Assembly: GCA_963797015.1 (NCBI GenBank)
Contig: CAWCNV010000001.1
Location: 1-64,000, forward strand
DNA length: 64,000 bases
Direction of reading: 5' to 3'
Source: JBBPZA01 sp963797015
GTDB taxonomy: Bacteria; Actinomycetota; Thermoleophilia; Solirubrobacterales; Solirubrobacteraceae
The notes under the pieces are model-generated. The model did no database searches, was not told the DNA's origin, and saw nothing but the letters and a program-made list of their open reading frames with translations. The position numbers and the translations under genes were made by a program. This document shows positions 50,528-60,165 of the stretch, piece after piece (the stretch's first letter is position 1; each line of letters opens with the position of its first letter).

Positions 50528-51562
50528 ATGCCAGTAAACGTCGCCATCAACGGCTTCGGCCGCATCGGTCGCGGCTTTCTTCGCTCCGCGGTGGAGCGCG
50601 GATCCGACACGCGGATCGTCGCCGTGAACGACGTCGCCGACGTAACGACGCTCGCGGCGCTGCTGCGCCACGACTCCGTCTACGGCCGCTTCCCCGGCGA
50701 GGTGGGCGAGGGCGAGGGCGCGATCACCGTCGACGGCTCGGAGGTCCGCGTGCTCTCCGAGCCCGAGCCGGCGTCGCTGCCGTGGCGTGAGCTCGGGGTC
50801 GACGTCGTGATCGAGAGCACGGGCCGCTTCCGCACGCGGGCGGCGGCCGCCGAGCACCTGAAGGCCGGCGCGAGCAAGGTGATCATCTCGGCGCCCGCCA
50901 AGGGCAGCGAGCCCGCCGACGCCACCGTGGTGCTGGGCGTGAACTTCGAGGAGGTCTACGACCCGGAGCGCCACGACATCATCACCAACGCGTCGTGCAC
51001 AACCAACTGCCTGGCGCCGGTGGCCAAGGTGCTGCACGAGGCAGTCGGCATCCGCCATGGGCACATGACCACCGTCCACGCCTACACCGCCGACCAGAAC
51101 CTCCTCGACGGGCCGCACAAGGACCTGCGCAGGGCGCGCGCCGGCGCCATCAACGTGGTGCCCACCTCCACCGGCGCGGCCAAGGCGATCGGGATGGTGA
51201 TCCCCGAGCTCGAGGGCCGTCTGCAGGGTTATGCCGTGCGCGTGCCGCTGCCAACCGGCTCGCTCGTCGACCTGACGGTCGAGGCCGAGCGCGAGACGAG
51301 CGCCGACGAGGTCAACGCCGCGGTGCGAGAGCGGGCCGACAGCGGCGCGCTCGCGGGGATCCTCGCCTACAGCGAGGAGCCGCTGGTGGCGACCGACGTC
51401 GTGGGGTCGCCCTACTCCTCGATCTTCGACGCTCCGCTGACCAGCGTGGTCGGCGGCACACAGGTGAAGGTCGTCGCCTGGTACGACAACGAGTGGGGCT
51501 ACGCCACGCGCATGGTCGAGCTGGCCGAGCGTGTGCTGGCGCCCGTGAGCGCGAGCGCCTGA
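50528..51562 (+). CDS. gap: Glyceraldehyde-3-phosphate dehydrogenase
   Basis: 344 residues, the NAD-dependent glycolytic enzyme. N-terminal VAINGFGRIGRGFLRSA (NAD fold), VAVNDVAD as in NAD-specific forms, the catalytic NASCTTNCLAPVAKVL and the C-terminal WYDNEWGYATRMVELAE. ATG 50528 has CAGGAGA 6-12 nt upstream. It stands alone; the usual pgk and tpi neighbours are not here. It shares a C3 node with phosphoketolase (its product glyceraldehyde-3-P). Confidence 0.96.
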   Translation: MPVNVAINGFGRIGRGFLRSAVERGSDTRIVAVNDVADVTTLAALLRHDSVYGRFPGEVGEGEGAITVDGSEVRVLSEPEPASLPWRELGVDVVIESTGRFRTRAAAAEHLKAGASKVIISAPAKGSEPADATVVLGVNFEEVYDPERHDIITNASCTTNCLAPVAKVLHEAVGIRHGHMTTVHAYTADQNLLDGPHKDLRRARAGAINVVPTSTGAAKAIGMVIPELEGRLQGYAVRVPLPTGSLVDLTVEAERETSADEVNAAVRERADSGALAGILAYSEEPLVATDVVGSPYSSIFDAPLTSVVGGTQVKVVAWYDNEWGYATRMVELAERVLAPVSASA

Positions 51563-51593
51563 CAGTCCAACGTCCGGCGCCCGCCGAACTGCG

Positions 51594-51923
51594 ATGGAAG
51601 CGGTGCTGCAGGCTCGCGTGCGCGAGCTGCTGAGCTCCGACCCGGTACCCGAGGTCCGGGCGCAGAAGGCGCGGGCGTTGAGCGTCGCCGCGCGGCGCAC
51701 GCGGTCGTTCCCGTCATCCGGACCGCATGCGGGGGACGCGCTCGTTCGGGCGCTGGGAGAGCGCCCAGAGCTGTGGCAGGAGGCGTCGGCGGGCCTGCCT
51801 CGGGGGGCGACCGGGCGCACGGAGCGACTGCGCGGCGGCGCCGGCCGAGTGGTCGTGGTCGGGGCACCCGGTTCCGGCGGCGCCGACGAGCTGGAGGCAG
51901 GGAACCGCGCAATACTGCGCTAG
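51594..51923 (+). pseudogene. Degenerate copy of the HEAT-repeat gene
   Basis: 109 codons. VRELLSSDPVPEVRAQKARALSV and ALVRALGERPELWQEASAGL match the HEAT protein at 53226, but the intervening repeat (about 30 residues) is missing, and the sequence after residue 68 is unrelated Gly/Arg-rich filler. It looks like an older, truncated paralogue. The intact copy lies on the other side of the HMG-CoA reductase gene, in the same orientation. Confidence 0.6.
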
Positions 51924-51950
51924 CCGAACACAATCCACGGAGACGGCAGC

Positions 51951-53108
51951 ATGACTTCACATCAGATGCTGGGAACGAACCCGTCGATGCGGCGCGCGTG
52001 GCTCGAGCACAACACGGGGCACACGCTGAATGCGGCCGCTGACACGGCGTTCGCGGCGGAGCAGGTGCGCGGCAATATCGAGAACCTTGTCGGCGCGGCG
52101 CACGTGCCGCTCGGCATAGCGGGACCGATTCGCGTCAACGGCGGGCATGCGCACGGCTCTTACTACGTCCCGTTCGCGACGACCGAGGGAACGCTCGTCT
52201 CGACCTACCAGTACGGCATGCGGGCCATCACCGAGGCCGGTGGCGCGAACGCGTACGTTGTTGCGGACTCGCTCGACATCACGCCATGCTTCGTGTTCAC
52301 AAGCGCGCGCGATGCAATCTCGTTCTCGCAGTGGTTGCGCGACCACTTATCGGAGCTGAGAGACGTCGTCGCCGAAACGACTGCCCACGGTCGTCTGGTG
52401 GAGCTGCACACGCATGTCTTCGGACGACGAGTGTTCGCTCGGTTCGTGTTCACGACCGGCGACGCGATGGGAATGAACATGGTCAACATCGCCGTCGATC
52501 AGATCTGCCGTCACGCAATCGAGATGACGCACTGCGATCGTTACTACCTGAGGTGCAACTACTCGAGCGATAAGAAGCCCGCCGCGATCAACCTCCTGCG
52601 GCCCTACGGCAAGGAAGTAGTGATCGACTTCACACTGCCGGCGACCGTTGCACAGACGCACCTCGGAGTCTCAACTCGCGAGATGCTCGAGTTCGCCGCC
52701 GCCGGGCGGCACGGCGCCATGCAAGCAGGTGCGCTGGGCATGAACGCGCACTTCGCAAACGGTCTGGCCGCGATCTACATCGCCTGCGGCCAAGACGTTG
52801 CGCAGGTCGTCAACGCCAGCATCGGGTTCATCGACCTCGAGCTGGTCGACCAAGACGACCTCTACGTCTTCGCAAGACTCCCGAATCTCGTCGTCGGCAC
52901 GGTCGGGGGCGGGACCAGCCTCCCGACGCAGAGCGAATGTCTCGCGCTGCTCGATTGCGGCGGAGACGGAACCGCCACGAAGTTCGCCGAGATCGTCGCG
53001 GCAACGCTCGTCGCAGGCGACATCGCAATCGCCGCCGCCCTCGCCAACGGGCGCTTCATCGAAGCCCACCGGCAGAACCGCCAGCGAAACCGATCCCTGA
53101 CCGCTTAG
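51951..53108 (+). CDS. Hydroxymethylglutaryl-CoA reductase
   Basis: A 385-residue enzyme making mevalonate from HMG-CoA. Motifs: GNIENLVGAAHVPLGIAGP, FATTEGTLVSTYQYG (catalytic Glu), TTGDAMGMNMVNI, SSDKKPAAINL (catalytic Lys), ACGQDVAQVV (Asp) and TVGGGTSLPTQSECL, with the terminal His in EAHRQNRQR. The catalytic set is complete, and the length and motifs fit the NADPH class I core without a membrane anchor. To the eye its codons contain more A/T at third positions than those of its neighbours. No other mevalonate gene is nearby. Transfer is likely. Confidence 0.9.
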   Translation: MTSHQMLGTNPSMRRAWLEHNTGHTLNAAADTAFAAEQVRGNIENLVGAAHVPLGIAGPIRVNGGHAHGSYYVPFATTEGTLVSTYQYGMRAITEAGGANAYVVADSLDITPCFVFTSARDAISFSQWLRDHLSELRDVVAETTAHGRLVELHTHVFGRRVFARFVFTTGDAMGMNMVNIAVDQICRHAIEMTHCDRYYLRCNYSSDKKPAAINLLRPYGKEVVIDFTLPATVAQTHLGVSTREMLEFAAAGRHGAMQAGALGMNAHFANGLAAIYIACGQDVAQVVNASIGFIDLELVDQDDLYVFARLPNLVVGTVGGGTSLPTQSECLALLDCGGDGTATKFAEIVAATLVAGDIAIAAALANGRFIEAHRQNRQRNRSLTA

Positions 53109-53225
53109 CGCCCGCGTTCACCGCCCAAAACGAGCGGCTGCTCGAATCGGTCACAAGTCGGCCCAGATGCTTGCTCCGCGCCCGATCCGTGCCCGTCCGC
53201 GCGGCCCCGCGGTTACGATGCCGCC

Positions 53226-53675
53226 GTGTCCGAGGACCTCGCTTCCCGCCTGCGCAGCTTGCTCGCGGATCCGGTGCCCGAGGTGCGCCGCGAGGCCGCG
53301 CGGGCGCTCAGCGTGATCGACGCGACGGACGTGGCAAGCCTCGCCGCTGCGCTCGATGATGCCAACGATGGGGTGCGCAGGGCGGCCACGCTCGCGCTCG
53401 GGCGCATCCGGGACCCGCGCGCCACCGACGCGCTCGTGCAGGCGCTGCGCGACCGGCCGGAGCTCTGGCAGGAGACGTCAGCGGCTCTGGCCACGGCCGG
53501 GGATCGCGACGCAGTGTCGCGGATCGTTCCGCTGCTCGAGTCTCCTTCCAGCCACGTGCGCTGCGGCGCGCTGCGAGCCATCGCCGGGCTCAGCAAGCCT
53601 CCGCACCCACGCGCCGAGCAGGAGCCCCTGTTCTTCTACCGCGACGACGAGGGCCATTCCCACCCACTGTTCTGA
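53226..53675 (+). CDS. HEAT-repeat protein
   Basis: 149 residues of about four HEAT-like helical pairs: LRSLLADPVPEVRREAARALSVIDA, LAAALDDANDGVRRAATLALGRIRD, ALVQALRDRPELWQETSAAL and IVPLLESPSSHVRCGALRAIAGL. The tail, RDDEGHSHPLF, is unusual. HEAT proteins serve as scaffolds, but no partner is evident. It starts at GTG 53226, about 120 bp after the HMG-CoA reductase gene. A decayed paralogue lies upstream of that gene. Confidence 0.75.
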   Translation: MSEDLASRLRSLLADPVPEVRREAARALSVIDATDVASLAAALDDANDGVRRAATLALGRIRDPRATDALVQALRDRPELWQETSAALATAGDRDAVSRIVPLLESPSSHVRCGALRAIAGLSKPPHPRAEQEPLFFYRDDEGHSHPLF

Positions 53676-53724
53676 GAGACCGAACTGCGCGCTTCACCTC
53701 CGTGCTTCTCACTGGCAGGCTGCG

Positions 53725-53871
53725 ATGCTGCGTCCCTTCGAGCGCGTCGGAGGAGTCCGGATCCTGTCCCGGTACGGCGAGAGCCTCGAGCTCGAGGTCG
53801 AGTTGCCCTTCGATACGGACGCCCCCCGTGAGGCGCTGTGCGCGGCTGCCGCCGGCGAGGTTCGCGGCTAA
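53725..53871 (+). CDS. Small hypothetical protein
   Basis: 48 residues, MLRPFERVGGVRILSRYGES followed by LELEVELPFDTDAP, that read as a beta-rich small domain. Its stop overlaps that of the convergent PPTase gene by 4 bp. There is no homology I can name and no strong ribosome-binding site, so it is uncertain. Confidence 0.3.
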   Translation: MLRPFERVGGVRILSRYGESLELEVELPFDTDAPREALCAAAAGEVRG

Positions 53872-54596
53872 CGGTCGGACGCGAACGGATGCGGCGGCCG
53901 GTCACCGCCGCGAGTTGTAGTCGCTCGCGCCCGTGTTGCGAGTGCCGGAGGGCCGTCGTCGGTCACGACCGCCATGACCCATCCAGGGTCGGTGCGCCAG
54001 AAGCCCCGATCGGCGCCGCCGGCGTCCCAGTCCACGCGCAGGGTGCGCCAGTCGTCGGAAACCGGCGCGGCGTCGAGGCGGGGCTCGACGACCGCGCGAC
54101 GGATGTTCAACCGCAGTCCCTCGGAGCGCGCCTTGGCGGACGCCTCCTTGGCGGTCCATACGAGGTTGGCGAGAAGGGCGCGGCGCTCGGAGGCCGCGCC
54201 GCGCACGAGCGCCTGCTCGGTGGGCGCCATCCATTCGGCTACGAAGGCATCGCTGCGGGCCTCGACCACCTCGAGGTCGCAGCCGAGGCTCGCGCCTGCG
54301 TCGCCGACCACCGCCAGCGCGCGATCGGCGCGATGGCTGATGGACAACGAGACGGCGGCGGATGTCCCCGCGACCTGGGCGACCGGCGCGCCGCCGGGCC
54401 CTCCGAGCACCTCGACGCGCGCCGGCTCGGCGCCGAACCGGGCTGCCACCACGGCCTTCGCGGTGAAGCGGCCGAGGCGCCAGTCGCGGCGGCGTTTGGC
54501 GATCTCGAAACCGGCGAGAACCTCGCGCTCGCTCGGCGTGAGCCAGTGGTCGCCGGCGGGAACGTCAGCGAGCGAGCGGCTGAGCCAAGCGACCAT
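53868..54596 (-). CDS. 4'-phosphopantetheinyl transferase (Sfp type)
   Basis: About 242 residues activating carrier proteins by attaching phosphopantetheine from CoA. Motifs: AAVSLSISHRADRALAVV, ASLGCDLEVVEARSDAF (Mg2+ Asp/Glu) and LVWTAKEASAKARSEGL (the WxxKE motif). I chose the ATG at 54596 because a GAGG lies 6 nt upstream; ATGs at 54602 and 54617 are alternatives and would overlap the carboxylase end more. It is the last gene of the PKS operon and probably modifies its ACPs or those of a stand-alone FAS. Confidence 0.92.
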   Translation of the reverse strand: MVAWLSRSLADVPAGDHWLTPSEREVLAGFEIAKRRRDWRLGRFTAKAVVAARFGAEPARVEVLGGPGGAPVAQVAGTSAAVSLSISHRADRALAVVGDAGASLGCDLEVVEARSDAFVAEWMAPTEQALVRGAASERRALLANLVWTAKEASAKARSEGLRLNIRRAVVEPRLDAAPVSDDWRTLRVDWDAGGADRGFWRTDPGWVMAVVTDDGPPALATRARATTTRGGDRPPHPFASDR

Positions 54597-57500
54597 CGAC
54601 ATCCTCGCTTGGGGCATGCTCCTGAGCCCGCCGCATCCCGCGCTGGACGGCGTCGATCAGGTATGGGCGCAGCGAACCGGGTGCGATGATCTCGCGCACG
54701 GAGCCCATCTTCACCGCGCGCTCGACGCTGTGAACCGCGTCGAACTCGGCCGCGAAGGCTCCACGCTGCTCGGCGAGGACCTCCGCGAAACGGGAGCCGC
54801 GCTCATCGCGCAGCTGCTGGCGTTTGGCCCCGTCGGCCGCATCGATGCGCGCATCGAGCTCGACGATCCGTGGATCCTGGCGCGCGGCCTGATCGACCTC
54901 GCGGGCGAACACCACCCCGGCCGCGGGGGCACCGCCGATCACCGAGGCGTGCGTTCCCTCGAGGGCCACTGCCTCGAGTCCGGGATTGAGGCGCTGGGAG
55001 AACACGACGAACGCACCGCCGTGGTAGCGCGAGACGACGCAGAACACGATCGGGCCCGAGAAGTTGACGACCGCCCGGCCTATCTCCGCGCCGTATTCGA
55101 GCTGCCATTCGCGCATGGACTCAGGCGACCCGTCGAACCCGGCGAGATTGGCGAGGACGACCACGGGGTGCCGGCCGGTCGCCGCGTTGATCGCGCGGGC
55201 GACCTTCCTGGACGAGCGGGGGAACAGCGTGCCGGCACTCCACTCGTCCGGGCCGTCGGCGGGAATCATCCCGTGCCGCTCGAGGGGCCGCGACTCGATG
55301 CCCACCAGCGTGACCGGCCAGCCCCCGAGATGGGCCTCCCACACCACCGCGGCCTCGGCGTCGTGCATGTCGGTCCAGCGCTCGAGCGGCTGGTGGTCCG
55401 AGTCGATCGCGGCGCGCATCACGCTGCGGATGTCGAACGGCTGCTTGCGGCCGGGATTCGTTTCGTCGGAGAAGACGTCGCCGAGGCATGCCAGCGCCGA
55501 GCCGGGGGCGATGTGCGGGGCGTCGCGCACGTCGCGGTCCGGTGGATCCGACGTCTCCGCGCGCCGGGGGAAGCGCTCGCCCGGCGCGACGTAGCAGTAC
55601 TCGTAGTGGCGCAGGAGCAGGCGGCAGGCGTCGGCCACGTCGGCGGCGCGGTACTGCGCCTGGCCGTTGGGCCCCATGATGCGCTCGTAGCCGCCGATGC
55701 CCAGGTTGTCCTCGGCGGAGACAGCGCCCGAGTAGTCGAGGGCCTGCTTGCCCGTGAGGACCATCGCGCTGCTCGGCGTCATCACGAGGATGCCTCGCGT
55801 GTGCATCAGCATCGTGGCCTCCGCGTTCCAATAGGGCTGGGCGCCGACGTTGATTCCCGTCACGACGACGTTGATCTCACCGCCTGCCTGCGTGACCTCC
55901 ACGATGCGTCGGAGCACGGCCGCGATCCAGTCCATGTTCTCGGTGCCACTGTCCATCGCGATCTTGGCGCCGGCGGACACGGCGAACCACTCGACGGGCA
56001 CAGCGAGCTCCTCGGCGAAGTCGAGAGCGGCGATGATGCGCCGGCACTCGGGCTCGGCGAGCGAGCCGAGCGCGTGCGTCGGGTCGCCGAGGACGGCCAC
56101 CCGCAGCATCCCCTCGGGATAGCGCTCGGTGACGTTACGGATCACGCCGACCACGACGCCGGCAGGATTGGTCCCCAGGATGCGTTCGACCGGCGCGAGC
56201 CGCCCCCGGTCGTCGAGGTCGTGCTCGACGAACGTCCCGGCGGGTTGGCCGCCGTCGTGTCCCGCGCACAGGAACCTGATGATCTCCGTTGGGTGCGCGA
56301 GGCCGCGCCGACGGGCCGCGATGATGCGCCGCGCCCCTTCGTCCAGCGGCTCGATGGGCCGGGCGGGTGGATCGTCCACCTCGAGCACGAGCTCGGAACC
56401 CGCGGGAGCGGAGAAGCGGAGCACGTGCGGGCGGACCTCGCCGTCGGGGTCGAGCATGCGGCCGTCGACCAGGACCATCTCCAGGCCCAGGCCGTTCGCG
56501 CTCGGCGCGAAGCGGGCCATCAACGCCGCGATCTCGGCGGTCGTCAGGTCGATTATCTCCGGCCACAAGTAGAGGAACAGGCGATTCCAGTGCAGCCGTC
56601 GGCTGGGCTTGCGATGCGCCTGGAAGGTACGGATGCCCTCGAACGCCTCGACGACCATGCGCTCGAACTCCGGGAGGGCCACGAGCCGCCCGTCGTCGTC
56701 GCGCACCGCGGTGATGTCGCGCACTTCGGCCACGGCGAACAGCCGCTCGTCGCGGGGGTTGTCGTGCGCGACCCCGTGGAACAGGTACACGTCCTCGGCC
56801 GAGGGCACCCGCTGGAGCGTGAACTTCCGCAGGCGCCACAGCGCGACCCGCTCGCTCATCATGGGGTGCAGGCCGCGGAGGACCTCGTCCTCCACCGGGC
56901 CGGCGGAGCCGATCGGGAAGGTGAACAGGTCGACGGCCGACATGCCGCGGCCCCGCTGGGGCACGGCGAGTCCCACAACGACCCGCTCGACCGCGTCCGG
57001 CAGCCCCGAGGCGGCGATGACTGCCCGCAGTTGGGCGGCCAGACCTTCAGGCGGCGCCTCGGAATGCTCGCAGTAGACGTCGATCGCGACCGGGGTGCCG
57101 CGCGGCAGGCTGCGAGCGCGCGCGCCGCAGGCGCGCAGCGCATCCGGCAGCGCCTCGCGCTCGGCGAAGGCCGCCAGGACGTACCGGCGACGTCCGTCCT
57201 GCTCGTGGCGCGCCGTGAGGACGGGCTGGCCATCCACCACGGTCTCGGCAAACGACCCCAGCGTGCCCATGCGGTAGTAGCGACGGATCATCGCCTCGAG
57301 CAGCACCCGCCGAAGCGCCGGCGGCGCGCCGCGCATGCGCGCGCTCAGCAGCGGCGCCAGCGGCCGCGGACAGGCGGTGAGCTCCTCGATCCGCCATTGC
57401 GCGTCGGCGCGTTGCGGGTCCTCGGCCAGCGCCGCGATGTGGTCCTCCATCACCGCATAGGTCTCGTCGCGGACGGCGGCGATGAGGGGCTCATCGAAGT

Positions 57501-60165
57501 AGCGGAAGCGAGCCTCGTGCGCGAGATCGGCGATGACGGCGTCGCGATCCTCGGTCGCGGCCGCGAGGCGCACGAGCGCGTCGCGAAAGTCCTCGCCCAC
57601 GTGTCCCGCGAGCTCGTCGGCCTGATCGAGCCGTCGATCCAGGATCGCCAAGACCGCCGCGCGCGCGGCATCGGCGCGTTGCTGGGAGAGGTAGAGCCGA
57701 TAACAGGCCGCCTCGAGCTCGGGCGTGCGGTCGAGGCTCGAGATGCCGTAGTGCGCCAGCGCCGCACGCAAACGGGCGACAAACCGGTTCGGCAGGCCCT
57801 CAGCCTCGGGATCGAGCGACCGCAGGTAGGCATGGAGGTGCTCCTGCGGGCTGCGCAGCAGGGCCTCAGCCGGGTCGGCGGCGTCACGGCGCGGCTGGGT
57901 CAGGGCGCCGAGGTCGGCGTAGATGCCGAGCAGACGGTGCTCACCGGGCACCAGCGCGGGGTCACAGGCGAGGGGATCGGAGCACGCCCCGTGCAGGTCC
58001 TCGACGATGGCGGCGACCTCCGTGGGGTTGATGTCGTATCCGAGCATGAGACGCTCGAGTCGACGCAGGTTCTCGTGGCAGCGGGCCGGGACCTCCATGG
58101 TCGATGGGCTCGCGAGCATCCCGAAGTCGAGGCGGTCCCGGATCTCGGTCTGCGGGGCTTCGTCACCGAGGGATTCGAGGCGCACGATCGGCGCCTGCGC
58201 GTCGAGGTGGACGTTGGGCGCCGCCAGCACCTCCCGGACACGGGCGCGAAATGGAGCAACGAAGGAGGACTCCATCTTCATGCTCTCGACCACCGCGATC
58301 ACGTCGCCCGCCTCGACCTCGTCGCCGGCCGAGACCGGGATCGACACGACGACCGCGGGCGCGCGGTTGCGGATGATGCCCCCGTCGTCGCGCGCCACGC
58401 GGTGGGGCACCCCGTCGACCTCGACGAGCAGCTCCGTGCCCTGCAGGGATACGACCGTGCGGAAGGTGCGGCCACCCATGCTCAGACGCCGCTCGAAGCG
58501 GCTCACCCGCTCGACCTCCGCCTCGACCTGCGAGCCGTCGACGGCCAAGCGGTATGACGCCGGTCCAACCTGGCTCACGACGATCCCGTATCGCTGGCCG
58601 CGGTGGCGCTGCTCGATCGTGCGCGAGACTCCCGCGTCGGCGTGCGGCCGACCGCGCCGGGCCAGAGCGTAGAAGCGCGCACGGTCGTCGGCCGTGGCCG
58701 CATCGGCAAGCTCGATGGCCGCCTGGATCACGGCTACGTTCGCGTGGCGGACCGGCCGGGTCTCGCCACGGAGCTGGAGTTGATCGAGCCACGACGTGTC
58801 GAGCGCACCCTCGCGCAGCTCGGGACGCTGGAGGAGCTCGAGCAGGAATCCCTGGTTCGTCGAACCGCCCTCGACGACCACGGTGGTCTGCGCGAGTGCC
58901 CGCCGAAGACGGGTGAGCGCCTCGGCGCGATCGGCGCCCCAGACGATCACCTTGGCCACCATCGAGTCGAACTCCGCCGGGATCAAGTCTCCCTGAGCCA
59001 CGCCGGTGTCGATGCGCACACCCGGGCCGGTAGCAAGACGCAGCAGCTCGATCAATCCCGGCGCGGGAGCGAAGCCGAGCGCAGGGTCCTCGGCGTTGAG
59101 CCGCGCCTCGATCGCATGGCCGCGCGCCACCGGAGGCTCACCCTCGAGTCGCCCCCCCGCCGCGATGTGGAGCTGGAGCTTGACGAGGTCGGCGCCGGTG
59201 GTGACCTCGGTCACCGGATGCTCGACCTGCAGTCGCGTGTTGACCTCCATGAACGAGAGCGACTGTGTCTCGGGCTGGTACAGGAACTCGACCGTGCCGG
59301 CGTTGCGGTATCCGACAAGCAGGGCGAGTCGGACCGCCGCCTCGCGCAATTGCCGATCCTGCTCCGGGCTGAGAGCCGTGCTCGCGGACTCCTCGATCAC
59401 CTTCTGGTGCCGGCGCTGGACGGAGCAGTCGCGCACGCCCAGCGCCCACACGGCCCCGTGTCCGTCGGCGACGACCTGGACCTCGACATGCCGGGCCGGA
59501 CGGATCACCTTTTCGAGTAGGACGTCATCGCGCCCGAACGCCTCGTACGCCTCGGACTGCGCACTCTCGAACGCTGCGGGCAGGGCGTCCATCGAATCGA
59601 CGGCGCGGATGCCCCGGCCGCCTCCGCCGGCCGTCGCCTTGATCATGAGCGGGAAGCCGATGACCCCGGCGTGGGCGACGGCGTCCTCGACATGCTCGAC
59701 GATCTCCCCGCTCCACGGGGCCACCGGCACGTCCGCCGACTCGGCCAACCGCTTGGCCTCCACCTTGTCGCCCAGGCGCCGCATGACGGCGGCGTCGGGA
59801 CCGACGAAGACGATGCCGAGCCGCTCGCACAGTTCGGCGAACTCGGGATGCTCGGCCACGAAGCCCCACCCCACCCAGGCCGCCTCGGCCCGCGTCGCCA
59901 CGAGCGCGCGTTCGAGCGCGCCGTAGTCGAGGTAGCCGTTGACCCGGCGCCCGTCGGCCGAGACCGCCGTGGCCGGTCCGATGCAATACGCCTCGTCAGC
60001 CTCGCGCACGAACATCGCGCCAAGATCGGGCTCGGTGCACAGCGCGATCGTGCGGATCGGCCGTTCGCGCAGGTCATTGAGCTCACGCACCGCGTTGATG
60101 AGCCGCATGGCCGGCTCACCGCGGTTGACGATCGCCAGCCGCTCGAACGGCTGGGCAAGCGCCAT
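54565..60165 (-). CDS. Single-chain acetyl/acyl-CoA carboxylase (BC-BCCP-central-CT)
   Basis: 1866 residues. Biotin carboxylase is about 1-460 (IKATAGGGGRGIRAVD, VQRRHQKVIEES, FMEVNTRLQVEHPVTE). The biotinyl domain has ESMKME with biotinyl-Lys630. A central region, about 700-1180, has no simple motif, and the carboxyltransferase halves follow (FVEHDLDDRGRLAPVERI, GRHPVVVLANLAGFDGSPESM, GGAFVVFSQRLNP, VKMGSVREIIAPGSLRPYLI). This is the domain order of eukaryotic multidomain ACC, not the split subunits usual in actinobacteria. The start ATG overlaps the PKS stop (TGATG). It likely makes malonyl-CoA for that megasynthase. Confidence 0.88.
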   Translation of the reverse strand: MALAQPFERLAIVNRGEPAMRLINAVRELNDLRERPIRTIALCTEPDLGAMFVREADEAYCIGPATAVSADGRRVNGYLDYGALERALVATRAEAAWVGWGFVAEHPEFAELCERLGIVFVGPDAAVMRRLGDKVEAKRLAESADVPVAPWSGEIVEHVEDAVAHAGVIGFPLMIKATAGGGGRGIRAVDSMDALPAAFESAQSEAYEAFGRDDVLLEKVIRPARHVEVQVVADGHGAVWALGVRDCSVQRRHQKVIEESASTALSPEQDRQLREAAVRLALLVGYRNAGTVEFLYQPETQSLSFMEVNTRLQVEHPVTEVTTGADLVKLQLHIAAGGRLEGEPPVARGHAIEARLNAEDPALGFAPAPGLIELLRLATGPGVRIDTGVAQGDLIPAEFDSMVAKVIVWGADRAEALTRLRRALAQTTVVVEGGSTNQGFLLELLQRPELREGALDTSWLDQLQLRGETRPVRHANVAVIQAAIELADAATADDRARFYALARRGRPHADAGVSRTIEQRHRGQRYGIVVSQVGPASYRLAVDGSQVEAEVERVSRFERRLSMGGRTFRTVVSLQGTELLVEVDGVPHRVARDDGGIIRNRAPAVVVSIPVSAGDEVEAGDVIAVVESMKMESSFVAPFRARVREVLAAPNVHLDAQAPIVRLESLGDEAPQTEIRDRLDFGMLASPSTMEVPARCHENLRRLERLMLGYDINPTEVAAIVEDLHGACSDPLACDPALVPGEHRLLGIYADLGALTQPRRDAADPAEALLRSPQEHLHAYLRSLDPEAEGLPNRFVARLRAALAHYGISSLDRTPELEAACYRLYLSQQRADAARAAVLAILDRRLDQADELAGHVGEDFRDALVRLAAATEDRDAVIADLAHEARFRYFDEPLIAAVRDETYAVMEDHIAALAEDPQRADAQWRIEELTACPRPLAPLLSARMRGAPPALRRVLLEAMIRRYYRMGTLGSFAETVVDGQPVLTARHEQDGRRRYVLAAFAEREALPDALRACGARARSLPRGTPVAIDVYCEHSEAPPEGLAAQLRAVIAASGLPDAVERVVVGLAVPQRGRGMSAVDLFTFPIGSAGPVEDEVLRGLHPMMSERVALWRLRKFTLQRVPSAEDVYLFHGVAHDNPRDERLFAVAEVRDITAVRDDDGRLVALPEFERMVVEAFEGIRTFQAHRKPSRRLHWNRLFLYLWPEIIDLTTAEIAALMARFAPSANGLGLEMVLVDGRMLDPDGEVRPHVLRFSAPAGSELVLEVDDPPARPIEPLDEGARRIIAARRRGLAHPTEIIRFLCAGHDGGQPAGTFVEHDLDDRGRLAPVERILGTNPAGVVVGVIRNVTERYPEGMLRVAVLGDPTHALGSLAEPECRRIIAALDFAEELAVPVEWFAVSAGAKIAMDSGTENMDWIAAVLRRIVEVTQAGGEINVVVTGINVGAQPYWNAEATMLMHTRGILVMTPSSAMVLTGKQALDYSGAVSAEDNLGIGGYERIMGPNGQAQYRAADVADACRLLLRHYEYCYVAPGERFPRRAETSDPPDRDVRDAPHIAPGSALACLGDVFSDETNPGRKQPFDIRSVMRAAIDSDHQPLERWTDMHDAEAAVVWEAHLGGWPVTLVGIESRPLERHGMIPADGPDEWSAGTLFPRSSRKVARAINAATGRHPVVVLANLAGFDGSPESMREWQLEYGAEIGRAVVNFSGPIVFCVVSRYHGGAFVVFSQRLNPGLEAVALEGTHASVIGGAPAAGVVFAREVDQAARQDPRIVELDARIDAADGAKRQQLRDERGSRFAEVLAEQRGAFAAEFDAVHSVERAVKMGSVREIIAPGSLRPYLIDAVQRGMRRAQEHAPSEDVDGRLAQPLAR

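Noticed and set aside
53974..58557. A 1527-codon open frame on the + strand
   Set aside because: It is the antisense of the carboxylase gene, whose biotin and carboxylase motifs prove the - strand is coding; long antisense frames are common in very GC-rich DNA.
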